Origin: Neobacillus drentensis
Lineage (GTDB): Bacteria; Bacillota; Bacilli; Bacillales; Cytobacillaceae
NCBI RefSeq assembly: GCF_021560175.1
Contig: NZ_CP091110.1
Coordinates: forward strand, 4,156,501-4,220,500
Direction of reading: 5' to 3'
DNA: 64,000 nucleotides
Both the position numbers and the translations under genes were made by a program. Below, piece by piece: positions 34,667 through 44,111 of this stretch (position 1 is its first letter; each line of letters opens with the position of its first letter). The notes beneath the pieces are model-generated. The model was not told where the DNA came from. It did not search any database and worked only from the letters and a program-made list of their open reading frames with translations.

Positions 34667-34951
34667 CTAACTCGTAAAGTCAAAATAGTTCTTTTTTAAT
34701 AATCTTGGCCTGTTCATTAACTCTTCGTAAGAAATTACTTTTCCAATTTTCCTGCAATCAATTAAAAACAACTGATCCTCTATTTCTTTAACAATCCTCT
34801 CGCTCTGGTAAATCATATGACAATCACCGCAATGTTCGGTTGGTGTATCTGTTATTTCAATCGCTCGTGAGCCGTCCGGTAATTCCCAGAAAACAGAGTC
34901 ATGATCAGCCTTCACATTGGAACTATTACACCATTCACATTCCACTTTCAT
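34667..34951 (-). CDS. yokU: YokU-family zinc-binding protein
   Basis: 94 residues with CEWCNSS near the N-terminus and CGDCHM in the middle, likely zinc ligands. AGGAGG precedes the ATG at 34951. YokU lies next to kamA in B. subtilis and is co-regulated with it; its biochemical role is unknown. Confidence 0.82.
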   Translation of the reverse strand: MKVECEWCNSSNVKADHDSVFWELPDGSRAIEITDTPTEHCGDCHMIYQSERIVKEIEDQLFLIDCRKIGKVISYEELMNRPRLLKKNYFDFTS

Positions 34952-34990
34952 CACAAACTCCTCCTCCTATTCCTTCATTGGTCTGATTGT

Positions 34991-36406
34991 CTAATTCGAA
35001 TTTTGACCCGTGTTATTGTCCTTTTCTTTCTCTGTCAAGGCTTTGAATTTTTTTTCCTTTAATTCATCCCGTTTACTCCGTTTATCTTTTAGTGACGAAT
35101 GGGCAGGATCCTGATGGTATTGTTTTCGGCGATTGAGTCGGTTTAAACCTTCCGGAACTAAATTGAAGTGCTGATCATTCATAATCCCAGCAATCCCAGC
35201 GTGGGATTTTTTCTCTGCCATATCCGGATACACTTTCTCAAAATATTCTTCCGCCCTGCCGGGAACGTAGTTTTCAGGTTCCGGATAGGAAGTAATCACG
35301 CCTTCAAAATTTCGGAGAACGACCTTTTCTGGACTTTGGGAAATTAAATAGTTCGGCTGCAAAGCAATTTTCCCGCCGCCGCCTGGAGCATCGACGACAA
35401 AGGTTGGCACAGCATATCCGCTCGTATGTCCCCGCAACCCCTCGATAATTTCCAGTCCTTTAGAAACAGGAGCACGGAAATGCCCAATTCCCTCTGAAAG
35501 ATCACATTGATAGATATAGTAAGGACGGACACGGATTTTCACCAAGTCGTGCATGAGCCTTTTCATAATTGGAACGCTATCATTAATTCCTGCAAGAATG
35601 ACCGATTGGTTTCCAACAGGAACACCGGCATTAGCCAGCATTTCACACGCTTTTTTTGAGTCTTCGGTAATTTCAATTGAGGTATTAAAATGGGTATTCA
35701 GCCAGATTGGGTGATATTTTTTTAAAATATTACAGAGGTTTTCGGTAATCCGCTGCGGGAAGACCACTGGTGCCCTCGTTCCAATTCGGATTATTTCCAC
35801 ATGATCAATTTCACGTAAATTTTTCAAGATATATTCTAAAATATTGTCATTAATCAACAATCCATCCCCGCCGGAAATTAAAACATCGCGCACCTCTGGA
35901 GTTTGTCTGATGTAGGAAATTGCTGAATCAAGCTGTTTCTTTGGTACACCCATGCCAATTTGACCCGAAAAGCGCCTTCTCGTACAATAACGGCAGTACA
36001 TGGAGCATTGATTGGTAACGAGAAAAAGCACCCGGTCAGGATAGCGGTGTGTTAATCCCGGTACTGGTGAGTCCTCATCTTCATGCAAGGGATCTTCTAG
36101 GTCATATTTGGTTTTGTAGATTTCTTTTGAAATAGGTACCGATTGCATCCGAATCGGACAGCTAGGATCATCTGGATTCATTAATGAGGCGTAATAGGGT
36201 GTGATATTTAAGGGAATGGTCTTAGTGGAAATTCTTACACCCTCTTCTTCATCAGGAGTTAAGTGGATGACCTTTTTTAAATCTTCGACTGTACGAATCG
36301 TATTGGTTAACTGCCATAGCCAGTCATTCCACTGTTCCTCGGTAACGTTTTTCCAAAGCTCTATATCTTGCCAATGTCTGGTTGGTTTATATAAAAATGA
36401 TTTCAT
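34991..36406 (-). CDS. kamA: L-lysine 2,3-aminomutase
   Basis: 471 residues, radical-SAM and PLP dependent. The cluster motif CSMYCRYC (Cys134, 138, 141) and the PLP-lysine region DAPGGGGKI are present. It converts L-lysine to beta-lysine. The C-terminus has an extra charged Lys/Glu-rich tail of about 40 residues. A perfect sigma-54 promoter lies 35 bases upstream, and the gene for a sigma-54 activator lies next to it. GGGGGAACTG is the ribosome site. Confidence 0.95.
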   Translation of the reverse strand: MKSFLYKPTRHWQDIELWKNVTEEQWNDWLWQLTNTIRTVEDLKKVIHLTPDEEEGVRISTKTIPLNITPYYASLMNPDDPSCPIRMQSVPISKEIYKTKYDLEDPLHEDEDSPVPGLTHRYPDRVLFLVTNQCSMYCRYCTRRRFSGQIGMGVPKKQLDSAISYIRQTPEVRDVLISGGDGLLINDNILEYILKNLREIDHVEIIRIGTRAPVVFPQRITENLCNILKKYHPIWLNTHFNTSIEITEDSKKACEMLANAGVPVGNQSVILAGINDSVPIMKRLMHDLVKIRVRPYYIYQCDLSEGIGHFRAPVSKGLEIIEGLRGHTSGYAVPTFVVDAPGGGGKIALQPNYLISQSPEKVVLRNFEGVITSYPEPENYVPGRAEEYFEKVYPDMAEKKSHAGIAGIMNDQHFNLVPEGLNRLNRRKQYHQDPAHSSLKDKRSKRDELKEKKFKALTEKEKDNNTGQNSN

Positions 36407-36440
36407 ATCAGTTCCCCCTAACTTGCTTTATTAAATAATA

Positions 36441-36456
36441 TGCAAGAATCGTGCCA
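36441..36456 (-). promoter_or_regulatory. Sigma-54 (SigL) promoter of kamA
   Basis: On the minus strand this reads TGGCAC-GATTC-TTGCA, matching the -24/-12 consensus at every defined position with exact spacing. Transcription should start near 36430, 24 bases before the kamA ATG, and need an AAA+ activator. Confidence 0.9.
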
Positions 36457-36512
36457 ACTCTACAATCCGTTAAAAAAGCTAATTCTTGATTGATTATCTT
36501 TTTTAATTCAAA

Positions 36513-36540
36513 AAAAACCGCCGAAAATTCGGCGGTTAGT
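36513..36540 (-). terminator. Terminator of the sigma-54 activator gene
   Basis: AACCGCCGAA and TTCGGCGGTT form a perfect stem followed by eight T on the minus strand, overlapping the stop codon. Confidence 0.9.
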
Positions 36541-37939
36541 AAGGGATTTTTTTTAATTTATATTGAAGAGTCTGCCGTGGAATATCTAGGAGTTTGGCAG
36601 CTTGATTGATATTTCCCTTAGACAGGTCTAGAGCACTTATGATTAGCTTTTTCTCCATATCGACCAAGTTCTTTCTTAATGATAGATTGTCGGAAGAATG
36701 GTTAATTCCTTGAGCACCAGCAGAATTCGGCTTCAGGATAACCGGCAAATCATCGAACCTAAGGAGATTTCCCTCACATACATTCATCATGTATTCAAGC
36801 GTATGTTTAAGTTCCCGGACGTTTCCAGGCCATTGATAACCCGTTAGGAATATCTCTAGATTTTTTTCAACACCTTGAATGTTCTTATTTAAAAGCCTAT
36901 TAAACTCTTGTATAAAAAAATCGGTTAAGTACAAGATATCCTCTCTCCTTTCCCTTAATGGCAGGAGAGAAAAGGTAAACACGTTTAAGCGATAATAAAG
37001 ATCATGGCGTATCTTCTTTTCTTGGAGGGCTAATTGCGGGTGGACATTCATGGCTGCAATAACACGGACATTGACGGAAATATTTTGTGAGCTTCCTACC
37101 CTGCGAATCATTCCGTCTTCCAATACCCGTAACAGTTTAGCCTGAAGCTCTACTGGCATTGTATGAAGTTCATCGAGAAAAAGGGTGCCGCCGTCAGCCA
37201 ATTCAAACAGTCCTTTACGGTCGACCGCCCCTGTATAACTACCTTTTGCTGTTCCAAACAGGATGCTTTCAAGCAGCGTTTCGGGGATAGCTGCGCAATT
37301 TTGAGCTACAAATGGACCATCCGAACGATGGGACTCATGGTGAATGCCTTGGACCACCAATTCTTTTCCAGTTCCAGACTCCCCGTAGACAAGAATCGGT
37401 GCATCGGATTTTGCCAGTTTCTTAGCCTCTGCCTTGGTATGAATGAAATCAGGGTTAATCGTTCTAATATCATTCAGTGTATACTTTACCTGCTTTACAC
37501 GCTTTTTAGAGTTGCTTTTAAAAAGACCTTTTTGTATGTCTAACAGCCTCTCAGCAAGCAGCTTCATTCTAGAAAAATCTTTGGCAATTTCCACCGCACC
37601 AACCATGTCGCCTTTAACAAAAATAGGCAGCGTGGTATTAATGGTGTCAATCCTCACTCCGTGAATATTTACGTATACTTGAGTTTGATTAAAAATGGGC
37701 TTTCCTTTTTTTATTACCTGTAAAAGAGTACTCGACTCTTCTGTTAAGGAAGGAAATACATCCATTAGATGCTTTCCCAACACTTCATCTACATTCATCC
37801 CATCATGCTTGGCAGCTACTTCATTATAAAAGACCGTCCTCCCTCCAGTATCGACTACATGGATTCCTTCATCGATACTTTTCAGAATGGCAGTCAAAAC
37901 CTCTTGTGTTAAAGCCATTAATTGTCCTATTTTATTCAC
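36536..37939 (-). CDS. Sigma-54-dependent transcriptional activator, PAS-AAA-Fis type
   Basis: 467 residues: a PAS domain (about 15-120), an AAA+ domain with Walker A GESGTGKE (186-193), the sigma-54 contact loop GSYTGA (233-238, RocR-like variant of GAFTGA) and Walker B GTLFLDE, then a Fis-type helix-turn-helix at the C-terminus. It should sense a small molecule through PAS and activate the sigma-54 promoter of kamA just downstream. It lies between yodP and kamA, a place with no such gene in B. subtilis as I recall. Confidence 0.9.
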   Translation of the reverse strand: MNKIGQLMALTQEVLTAILKSIDEGIHVVDTGGRTVFYNEVAAKHDGMNVDEVLGKHLMDVFPSLTEESSTLLQVIKKGKPIFNQTQVYVNIHGVRIDTINTTLPIFVKGDMVGAVEIAKDFSRMKLLAERLLDIQKGLFKSNSKKRVKQVKYTLNDIRTINPDFIHTKAEAKKLAKSDAPILVYGESGTGKELVVQGIHHESHRSDGPFVAQNCAAIPETLLESILFGTAKGSYTGAVDRKGLFELADGGTLFLDELHTMPVELQAKLLRVLEDGMIRRVGSSQNISVNVRVIAAMNVHPQLALQEKKIRHDLYYRLNVFTFSLLPLRERREDILYLTDFFIQEFNRLLNKNIQGVEKNLEIFLTGYQWPGNVRELKHTLEYMMNVCEGNLLRFDDLPVILKPNSAGAQGINHSSDNLSLRKNLVDMEKKLIISALDLSKGNINQAAKLLDIPRQTLQYKLKKIPY

Positions 37940-37990
37940 CTGCCTTTAAAAGAATCAGGGTGCTGAAAAATTGGCACCTAAGCCGAAATT

Positions 37991-38845
37991 TTAGCAGTTT
38001 GCCAGATTTTTTACCCACATATTCATATCCTCTAGTTTGTCATAGATGTAGCAATTATTCATGAATCTGCCTCTATAGGAATACCCCAGTTGAAATAATG
38101 CAGCATTCATCCCAAACGATAAAGCCCTAGCAATGGAATACGCACAAAAAATACCATTATTCATTAATTCCTTTTCCAGTTCCTGAAGGATTAGTTTCAT
38201 AAGTCCATATTTCCGATGCTCGGTTAACGTTGCACAATCCGTTAGTTCAGCATTTTTGTAATAATCGTTTATCTCAGCAGAAGCCGTACTGACTATTTTC
38301 CCTTGATACGTAAAAACATAATAGATTGTCCCATCCTTCATGGTCTTTTTTACATAGTCAGGATTATGCAATGGTGTTGGGTAGATTTGAAATACTTGTT
38401 TATATAAGGCCGAAAGCTCGTCTACACTGTTCTCATCTGCCTTCTTTAATTCATATTCCTTTGGTGGGAGGGTTTTATCTAGTGAAGGGCTTAATTGATA
38501 GATACTTTGAATCATTCCATCTTCAGTAATCCAATGGTCATTCCTCTTGCGTTCAGGCGAATAAAATTTAGAAAAAAAGTGAGCGTCTGAGCCAAGAAAA
38601 TAACGGTCCACTATGGCTTCAGGCTGAAATCCCGCTTCGATAAACGTTAAAAAGTCCTCACTTCGGCCTTTAATGATGAGTTTTTCCATTTGATGCTGTG
38701 TAACAAGCTCTGTTACTCTCTCCAATAAAAGTTTTGTATTTCCACGATAATCATCAACCCTGATTCGTTTATTAAATGGATCTACATATAATTCACAAAA
38801 ATAGTTCGCTTCATTGACGTAAATAGTAGATGGGGTTTGGTTCAT
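37991..38845 (-). CDS. yodP: Beta-lysine N-acetyltransferase (AblB/YodP)
   Basis: 284 residues from the ATG at 38845 behind GAGGAG. The C-terminal half is a GNAT domain (about 140-270, with LTEHRKYGLMKLILQELE for acetyl-CoA). With KamA it would give N-acetyl-beta-lysine, an osmolyte in archaea and a pathway intermediate here. It belongs to the conserved yodTSRQP-kamA order. Confidence 0.85.
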   Translation of the reverse strand: MNQTPSTIYVNEANYFCELYVDPFNKRIRVDDYRGNTKLLLERVTELVTQHQMEKLIIKGRSEDFLTFIEAGFQPEAIVDRYFLGSDAHFFSKFYSPERKRNDHWITEDGMIQSIYQLSPSLDKTLPPKEYELKKADENSVDELSALYKQVFQIYPTPLHNPDYVKKTMKDGTIYYVFTYQGKIVSTASAEINDYYKNAELTDCATLTEHRKYGLMKLILQELEKELMNNGIFCAYSIARALSFGMNAALFQLGYSYRGRFMNNCYIYDKLEDMNMWVKNLANC

Positions 38846-38914
38846 AAAGTCACTCCTCAACAACTTTCTATAAAAACGGAGCTTCGTTCTTCACTAAAAA
38901 AACGAGATTCAAGT

Positions 38915-38938
38915 CTGGCTGAAAATAGCCAGACTTAA
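38915..38938 (-). repeat. Palindrome between yodQ and yodP
   Basis: AAGTCTGGCT and AGCCAGACTT flank a 5-base loop. No T-run follows directly, so it may be an attenuator or an activator-binding site rather than a terminator. Confidence 0.5.
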
Positions 38939-39017
38939 ACGTATACTCTCCAAATGATCGTCAGCTTTTTTTCATTAACATAATATGATTTTAGCAATCT
39001 GCAACTAAAAGTGCCAA

Positions 39018-40292
39018 TTAGTGTGTTTCCGCTATTTCACACCATCTTAATATGGTCAAAGCGATGATTTTACTTGCTGCAAACAAATCATCTAGGAGGA
39101 TATGTTCATTGGCATCATGTGCCAGTTCCGTTATACCGGGACCAAAGACGACAACAGGAGTATGGCCCACAGTCGAGAGGATTCCTCCGTCTGTACCCCA
39201 AGGGCTTGCTTCAATAACAGGCGGCTCTCCTTTTATTTCTATAAAGCTGTTCGTTAATTCACGGATTAACGGATGGTTGGTCTCAAGAGTTCCTGGCTGC
39301 CATCTGCCGCCAAACCATTCAAGCTTGAGCGGGTGTTTCTTCAGCCATTCATCCTGATCACACAAATTTTGCAAGCATTTTTCCATTTCCAACTGTGCAG
39401 ATTGGATGCTTTCTTCAGGAGATACACCCATCCTTCCTTCAATTAAGGCGGTATCGGGGACGGATGAAGGCCACTCTCCACTCATCATTTTGCCAATATT
39501 AATGGGGATAGGGATTGGGATCTTTTTATAAAGAGGATCAGTAACTCTAGCATTTCGATCTTTCTCTAATCGTTGCAAGCTCTGAATCACTTGAAGAGAT
39601 TTTTCAATAGCACTAATCCCTTCATATCTTGTTCCTCCATGTGCTGCTTTACCTGTAACCGTAATACGGAACCACATGGAACCTTGTTGTTTTGGAAACA
39701 TCTTCATATTGGTTGGCTCAGGAATTATTGCCCCATCTGCCTGATAACCTCTTAAAACTGCCGCAAGTGTACCCGCTCCACCACTTTCTTCTTCAATGAC
39801 ACTCTGAAAAATAACATCCCCTTTCAGCTTTATACCAGAGGCAATAATCGCTTCCATTGCCATTAATAGGGCAACATTCCCTCCCTTCATATCGGTTGCC
39901 CCTCTTCCATAGAGCTTGCCGCACTCAATCGCCCCACTAAATGGATCATCCGCCCAGTTTGACTCATCTCCAACCGGGACTACATCAATATGACCATTTA
40001 AAATAATCGATCTTCCTCCACCAGCTCCTTTTAATACAGCGACCAGGTTCGGGTTTCCTTCAAAACTTTGGCGGTCGCAGCAGTAGGCTGGGTGGCTTTT
40101 TAATTCATCACCGCCAATTTCCCATATATCTAGTGTTAATCCAAGCTGGCGGCACTTCTCGATGACAATAGCTTGTGTACTGCTCTCATTTCCTCGTGTA
40201 CTATTCTCTCGGACCAGCAGTTGTAAAAGTCGTGCTGCTCGAGCCTGATTTTCCTTCAGCCATTGCTTTACAAGGTGTTCATATTTTTCCAT
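39018..40292 (-). CDS. yodQ: M20-family deacetylase/peptidase (YodQ)
   Basis: 424 residues of the ArgE/DapE family: metal motif GHIDVVP, linking aspartate in GRGATDMKG and the EESGG catalytic glutamate. It is probably a zinc amide hydrolase acting on an N-acylated intermediate of the beta-lysine route. A 153-base gap with a palindrome separates it from yodP. Confidence 0.85.
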   Translation of the reverse strand: MEKYEHLVKQWLKENQARAARLLQLLVRENSTRGNESSTQAIVIEKCRQLGLTLDIWEIGGDELKSHPAYCCDRQSFEGNPNLVAVLKGAGGGRSIILNGHIDVVPVGDESNWADDPFSGAIECGKLYGRGATDMKGGNVALLMAMEAIIASGIKLKGDVIFQSVIEEESGGAGTLAAVLRGYQADGAIIPEPTNMKMFPKQQGSMWFRITVTGKAAHGGTRYEGISAIEKSLQVIQSLQRLEKDRNARVTDPLYKKIPIPIPINIGKMMSGEWPSSVPDTALIEGRMGVSPEESIQSAQLEMEKCLQNLCDQDEWLKKHPLKLEWFGGRWQPGTLETNHPLIRELTNSFIEIKGEPPVIEASPWGTDGGILSTVGHTPVVVFGPGITELAHDANEHILLDDLFAASKIIALTILRWCEIAETH

Positions 40293-40322
40293 TGGGTTTC
40301 CCCCTTAAGCCAGATTTCCCGA

Positions 40323-40988
40323 TTAGTAAGGTATGGTACGAATACTTTTACAAATGTTAAATTCACAGCCAGTTTTACTGGTCACATAATCAAGATCATA
40401 TGGTGCAAATAATTCTGTCAAAAGCAATCCTTCTTTAGATACTTTAAAGACAGCTAATTCTGTAATAATCAAATCCACGCAGCGAGAGGAAGTTAAGGGT
40501 AGTGTACATGTATTAACAATTTTGGGCAGACCGTGTTTATCACAATGATTCATCACTACGATCACCTTTTTAGCCTTTTGCGCGAGTTCCATCGCTCCCC
40601 CCATGCCTGGCACTTTTTTTCCCGGAACAATCCAATTCGCCAAATCACCGTATTGACTTACCTGAAGTGAACCTAAAATGGTTATATCCACCCTGCCCCT
40701 GCGAATCATGCCAAATGCAACAGCACTATCGCAATAGGAACCACCCTTTATTAAGGTGGCCGGAAAGCCGCCGGCATTGCACAAATTCTCATCTTCTTCT
40801 CCTTTAACGGGACTGGGTCCCATTCCAGTAATCCCATTCTCTGCATGGAACATCACACGTGTTTCTTTTGACAGGTGGTTGGGAACAAGCGAGGGGATTC
40901 CAATCCCGAGATTAACCACCATTCCAGTCAGAATTTCCTCTGCTGCCCGTTTAGCCATTTGGTTTCTGATATCTACTCCCATGCCCAT
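40323..40988 (-). CDS. yodR: CoA-transferase subunit B (YodR)
   Basis: 221 residues from the ATG at 40988 (AGGGGTG upstream). It has the subunit-B signature NLGIGIPS and the catalytic glutamate in AENGITGMG. It pairs with YodS to move CoA to a beta-keto acid. The two genes overlap by 16 bases, which fits equal synthesis of both subunits. Confidence 0.88.
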   Translation of the reverse strand: MGMGVDIRNQMAKRAAEEILTGMVVNLGIGIPSLVPNHLSKETRVMFHAENGITGMGPSPVKGEEDENLCNAGGFPATLIKGGSYCDSAVAFGMIRRGRVDITILGSLQVSQYGDLANWIVPGKKVPGMGGAMELAQKAKKVIVVMNHCDKHGLPKIVNTCTLPLTSSRCVDLIITELAVFKVSKEGLLLTELFAPYDLDYVTSKTGCEFNICKSIRTIPY

Positions 40989-41665
40989 TGCCAATTCACC
41001 CCTTGCGTAGAAATGATATAGTCAACGAATACCCCAGGAGTAATAATTTCATCTGGGTCAAGACTTCCCAATGGTACAATTTCCTCTACCTCAGCAATGG
41101 TGATTTCTCCAGCCATTGCCACAAGCGGATTCGTATTACGGGCGCTTTTGTCATAGATTAAATTGCCATAGACATCTGCCTTTTTGGCATAGACAATTGA
41201 AACTTCGGCTGTTAAAGCCGTTTCCACTATATATTCGTTTCCATGAAGCTGATATCGTGGTTTGTCTCTAGATACGATTTCATTGTCCACCCCAATATCA
41301 GATAAAATAGCTGGCAGTCCCACCCCTCCAGCACGAATTCTTTCAGCTAATATTCCTTGTGGTGAGAACTCAACCTCCAGCTTTCCATCATGCATGAGCT
41401 GGCCCGCAACGGGATTTGAACCAATATGCGAGGCAATAACTTTTCTCGCGCGTCCCCGGCTGACTATCTTACCTATGCCAATATGGGGAAATCCTGTATC
41501 ATTGCCAATTAAGGTAAGATCTTGAATACCCTTCTCCAATATCGCATCAATTATGGTTGGGGGTGTACCAACCCCTCCAAAACCGCCGAACATTAAGGTC
41601 ATTCCATCGTAAAAACAATTCATAACAGCCTCTACGGTAGTTATTTTTCCAAATGGGTTTTCCAT
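40973..41665 (-). CDS. yodS: CoA-transferase subunit A (YodS)
   Basis: 230 residues with the subunit-A glycine motif GGFGGVGTP near residue 27. It starts one base after the yodT stop. The substrate is inferred to be a deaminated, acetylated lysine derivative from the gene neighbourhood only. Confidence 0.88.
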   Translation of the reverse strand: MENPFGKITTVEAVMNCFYDGMTLMFGGFGGVGTPPTIIDAILEKGIQDLTLIGNDTGFPHIGIGKIVSRGRARKVIASHIGSNPVAGQLMHDGKLEVEFSPQGILAERIRAGGVGLPAILSDIGVDNEIVSRDKPRYQLHGNEYIVETALTAEVSIVYAKKADVYGNLIYDKSARNTNPLVAMAGEITIAEVEEIVPLGSLDPDEIITPGVFVDYIISTQGVNWQWAWE

Positions 41666-43024
41666 CTAATTTCCACCCCCCATTCCTGTACTTAATTCGT
41701 TCGAAAAAGCTGTAAAAGTGGCTTTTACCAGTAAGACCAATTCCTCCATCTCCCGTTTAGTAATGGTTAACGGAGGGGAAATAATAACGGCATCACCATT
41801 TACTCCATCTAATCCAGCACCTGCGGGGTAGATAAGTAATCCTTTCTCTTTAGCAAGTTCGATTATTTTTGCGGTAACAGTGGATGTCCTCGGAAAGGGT
41901 GTTTTCGTGTTTTGGTCTGCGACCAGTTCAATCCCCAGCAGCAAGCCCTTTCCTCGGACGTCTCCAATAAAAGAGAATTGTGACTTTAACTTTTCAAGCT
42001 GATTTTTCAAATAGATCCCCTTCGATTCTACTTCTTTCACAATCCCGTTTTTTTCTAAGTATTCCAATACTGCCAAAGACACTGCACATGACTGTGGGTT
42101 TGCACTCAAGGTATGTCCGCTCATTACTGACTTTGAACCAGCTAGTATCGGCTCCATGACTTTGTCACTTGCTACAGCAGCAGCAATAGGGGCAAATCCT
42201 GCCCCCATTCCTTTTCCAAATGCAACAATATCAGGTACGATTCCCCATTGCTCACAGGCTAACATCGTTCCTGTCCGCCCAAAGCCAGTCATTACCTCAT
42301 CTGCGATAAACAGGATGCCATTATCGTCACAGATTTTCTTTATCTGTTTAAAATAATCTTTTGGCGGAGCAATCGCCCCCCCCGCTGCTCCAATTACTGG
42401 TTCAGCTATAAAGGCCGCGACTTGTTCAGCACCTATTCGCTTAATTGAGGTCTCTAATTCATGGGCACACAAGTAATTACAAGAGGGGGCTTCCAGATTG
42501 TAAGGACAACGGTAGCAATAGGGTGGATGAATGGCAGGAAAATCTTCTAAGAGAGGAACAAACCGCGCCCTTCTTCCTGGATGACCAGACATCGAGAGCG
42601 CTCCCATTGTAATACCATGATAACTAACCCATCTTGAAAGAATCTTTGTCTTTGTATGAATCCCTTGTTCTTGCCAGTATTGGATGGCCATTTTCATAGC
42701 AGTCTCGGTTGCTTCGGAACCACTGTTCACAAAAAAACTCCAATTTAGCTCCCCCGGTATCATTTCTGCAATTTTTTCGGCAAGTTTTTCAGCAGCTTCA
42801 CTTGTAAATTGTGAACGATAAACAAAAGAGACTTTTTTGGCCTGTTCCAGCATCGCTTCCATGATTTCCGTTACACCATGACCGATGTTCGCAGTCACTG
42901 CACCGGAAGCAGCATCCAGATATTTTTTTCCTTCCATATCAAATAAATAAACCCCTTTGCCATAATCAATGACCGGGTATAATTCATCTAACATCGGTTT
43001 GATTAGAAATGATTTTTCCACCAT
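41666..43024 (-). CDS. yodT: Class III PLP-dependent aminotransferase (YodT)
   Basis: 452 residues from the ATG at 43024; GTG codons at 43030 and 43033 are alternatives. It shows the class III pattern: NSGSEATETAMK, IADEVMTGFGRTG and a PLP lysine before SVMSGHTLSANP. It likely removes the amino group of acetyl-beta-lysine. It is the first gene of the yodT-S-R-Q-P series. Confidence 0.88.
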   Translation of the reverse strand: MVEKSFLIKPMLDELYPVIDYGKGVYLFDMEGKKYLDAASGAVTANIGHGVTEIMEAMLEQAKKVSFVYRSQFTSEAAEKLAEKIAEMIPGELNWSFFVNSGSEATETAMKMAIQYWQEQGIHTKTKILSRWVSYHGITMGALSMSGHPGRRARFVPLLEDFPAIHPPYCYRCPYNLEAPSCNYLCAHELETSIKRIGAEQVAAFIAEPVIGAAGGAIAPPKDYFKQIKKICDDNGILFIADEVMTGFGRTGTMLACEQWGIVPDIVAFGKGMGAGFAPIAAAVASDKVMEPILAGSKSVMSGHTLSANPQSCAVSLAVLEYLEKNGIVKEVESKGIYLKNQLEKLKSQFSFIGDVRGKGLLLGIELVADQNTKTPFPRTSTVTAKIIELAKEKGLLIYPAGAGLDGVNGDAVIISPPLTITKREMEELVLLVKATFTAFSNELSTGMGGGN

Positions 43025-43066
43025 GGACACCACTTTCTTTATCGAAATAAGTAGTAGTTATATTCC

Positions 43067-43096
43067 ATTGTATGAAGTGATTTTTCATTCTATCAT
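43067..43096 (-). promoter_or_regulatory. Sigma-E-like promoter of yodT
   Basis: CATACAAT (43067-43074, minus strand) equals the sigma-E -10 consensus CATACANT. A weaker ATGATAGA-type -35 lies about 14 bases upstream. B. subtilis expresses this cluster in the mother cell under sigma-E. Confidence 0.55.
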
Positions 43097-43153
43097 CTCA
43101 TTTCTTCAGGTCTGCTAAAGAAATATTGCATTTTTACGTAAAAGTTTGAACCT

Positions 43154-43184
43154 AAAAAAGAAAGCTGACCCTCAGGGGTCAGCC
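43154..43184 (-). terminator. Terminator of the YjcZ-family gene
   Basis: GGCTGACCC and GGGTCAGC form a stem followed by TTTCTTTTTT on the minus strand. Confidence 0.88.
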
Positions 43185-43195
43185 ATTTCGTTTTA

Positions 43196-43354
43196 TTAAT
43201 AAGTCCAGCTTGCGCCAATGATGATTAACAAAATAAATAAAACAACAATTAACGCAAATCCGCCAAAGCCGAAGCCAAAGCCTCCGCATCCACCTACTGG
43301 GTATGAAGGATAACCACAGCAGCCATCAAAACCATAACCGTAACCATGATACAT
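43196..43354 (-). CDS. YjcZ-family sporulation protein
   Basis: 52 residues from the ATG at 43354 behind GAGGAG. A Gly/Tyr/Cys-rich N-terminus ([13 protein letters not shown]) leads into one C-terminal membrane helix ([18 protein letters not shown]). This small family is linked to sporulation in Bacillus; its function is unknown. Confidence 0.82.
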   Translation of the reverse strand: MYHGYGYGFDGCCGYPSYPVGGCGGFGFGFGGFALIVVLFILLIIIGASWTY

Positions 43355-43471
43355 TTCACATTCACTCCTCAATAAATATTTCTCTTTACATATGTACACT
43401 ATGAACTAGATGCTTGACCTGTATGTGCATTCGCCTATATGATGAGAGACAATGATATTTTTGTGGGTGAT

Positions 43472-44062
43472 AAGATGAAATCAATATTAAAGAATTTTAT
43501 TAATGGTATTTTAACCATTGTTCCGATTATTTTGGTTATTTATGTTATTTACAAAACCTTTGTATTTTTAGACAGTATCCTTGGCAACTCATTAAGACCC
43601 TACTTCAAAGATGATTACATACCCGGATTTGGTCTTTTAACCACTGTCATCCTAATAACCGTTTTAGGCTGGATGTCCACCAAATATATAACCGGAAAGA
43701 TCATTAAATTAATTGATTACCTGCTTGAAAAAATCCCTGTTGTTAAGACGATTTATTCGGTTATAAAAGATACCGTTCAATCCTTTCTCGGTGATAAGAA
43801 ATCTTTCTCTAAAGTGGCTTTGGTGGTAATCCCCGGAACAGAAATGAGAAGTATTGGATTTATTACATCAGAGGAATTGGAGGATTTTTTTACTCCCCTA
43901 AAGGACCATGTAGCCGTCTATATTCCGCAAACATTTCAGGTTGCCGGATTTACTTTTTTAATTCCTAAAGACCAAGTAGAGATTATTGATGTGAAGGCAG
44001 AGGATGCCATGAAGTTTGTCCTCTCTGGCGGAATGACATCGACCTCTAAACAGAAGTCATAG
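43472..44062 (+). CDS. DUF502 membrane protein
   Basis: 196 residues from the ATG at 43472; the frame opens at 43439 without a ribosome site. Two membrane helices (about 8-30 and 50-75) and a DUF502 core (VVKTIYSVIKDTVQSF, then FSKVALVVIPG) are visible. The family is widespread and uncharacterised, related to LIKE COV membrane proteins of plants. Confidence 0.82.
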   Translation, partial: KMKSILKNFINGILTIVPIILVIYVIYKTFVFLDSILGNSLRPYFKDDYIPGFGLLTTVILITVLGWMSTKYITGKIIKLIDYLLEKIPVVKTIYSVIKDTVQSFLGDKKSFSKVALVVIPGTEMRSIGFITSEELEDFFTPLKDHVAVYIPQTFQVAGFTFLIPKDQVEIIDVKAEDAMKFVLSGGMTSTSKQKS

Positions 44063-44076
44063 GAGAATTATTTTTC

Positions 44077-44111
44077 AAGAAAAAGGCGTCCTAGATGGAC
44101 GCCCTTTTTAT
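44077..44111. terminator. Bidirectional terminator
   Basis: GGCGTCC and GGACGCC (44085-44103) form a perfect stem with A and T runs, between the DUF502 gene (+) and msrB (-). Confidence 0.88.

Noticed and set aside
34525..34683. N-terminal extension of YozE
   Set aside because: The added residues have no YozE similarity and the stretch contains the yokU terminator.
39000..39016. Sigma-54-like TGGCAC-TTTTAG-TTGCA between yodQ and yodP
   Set aside because: The spacing between the GG and GC elements is 11 bases instead of the required 10, so it is unlikely to work as a promoter.
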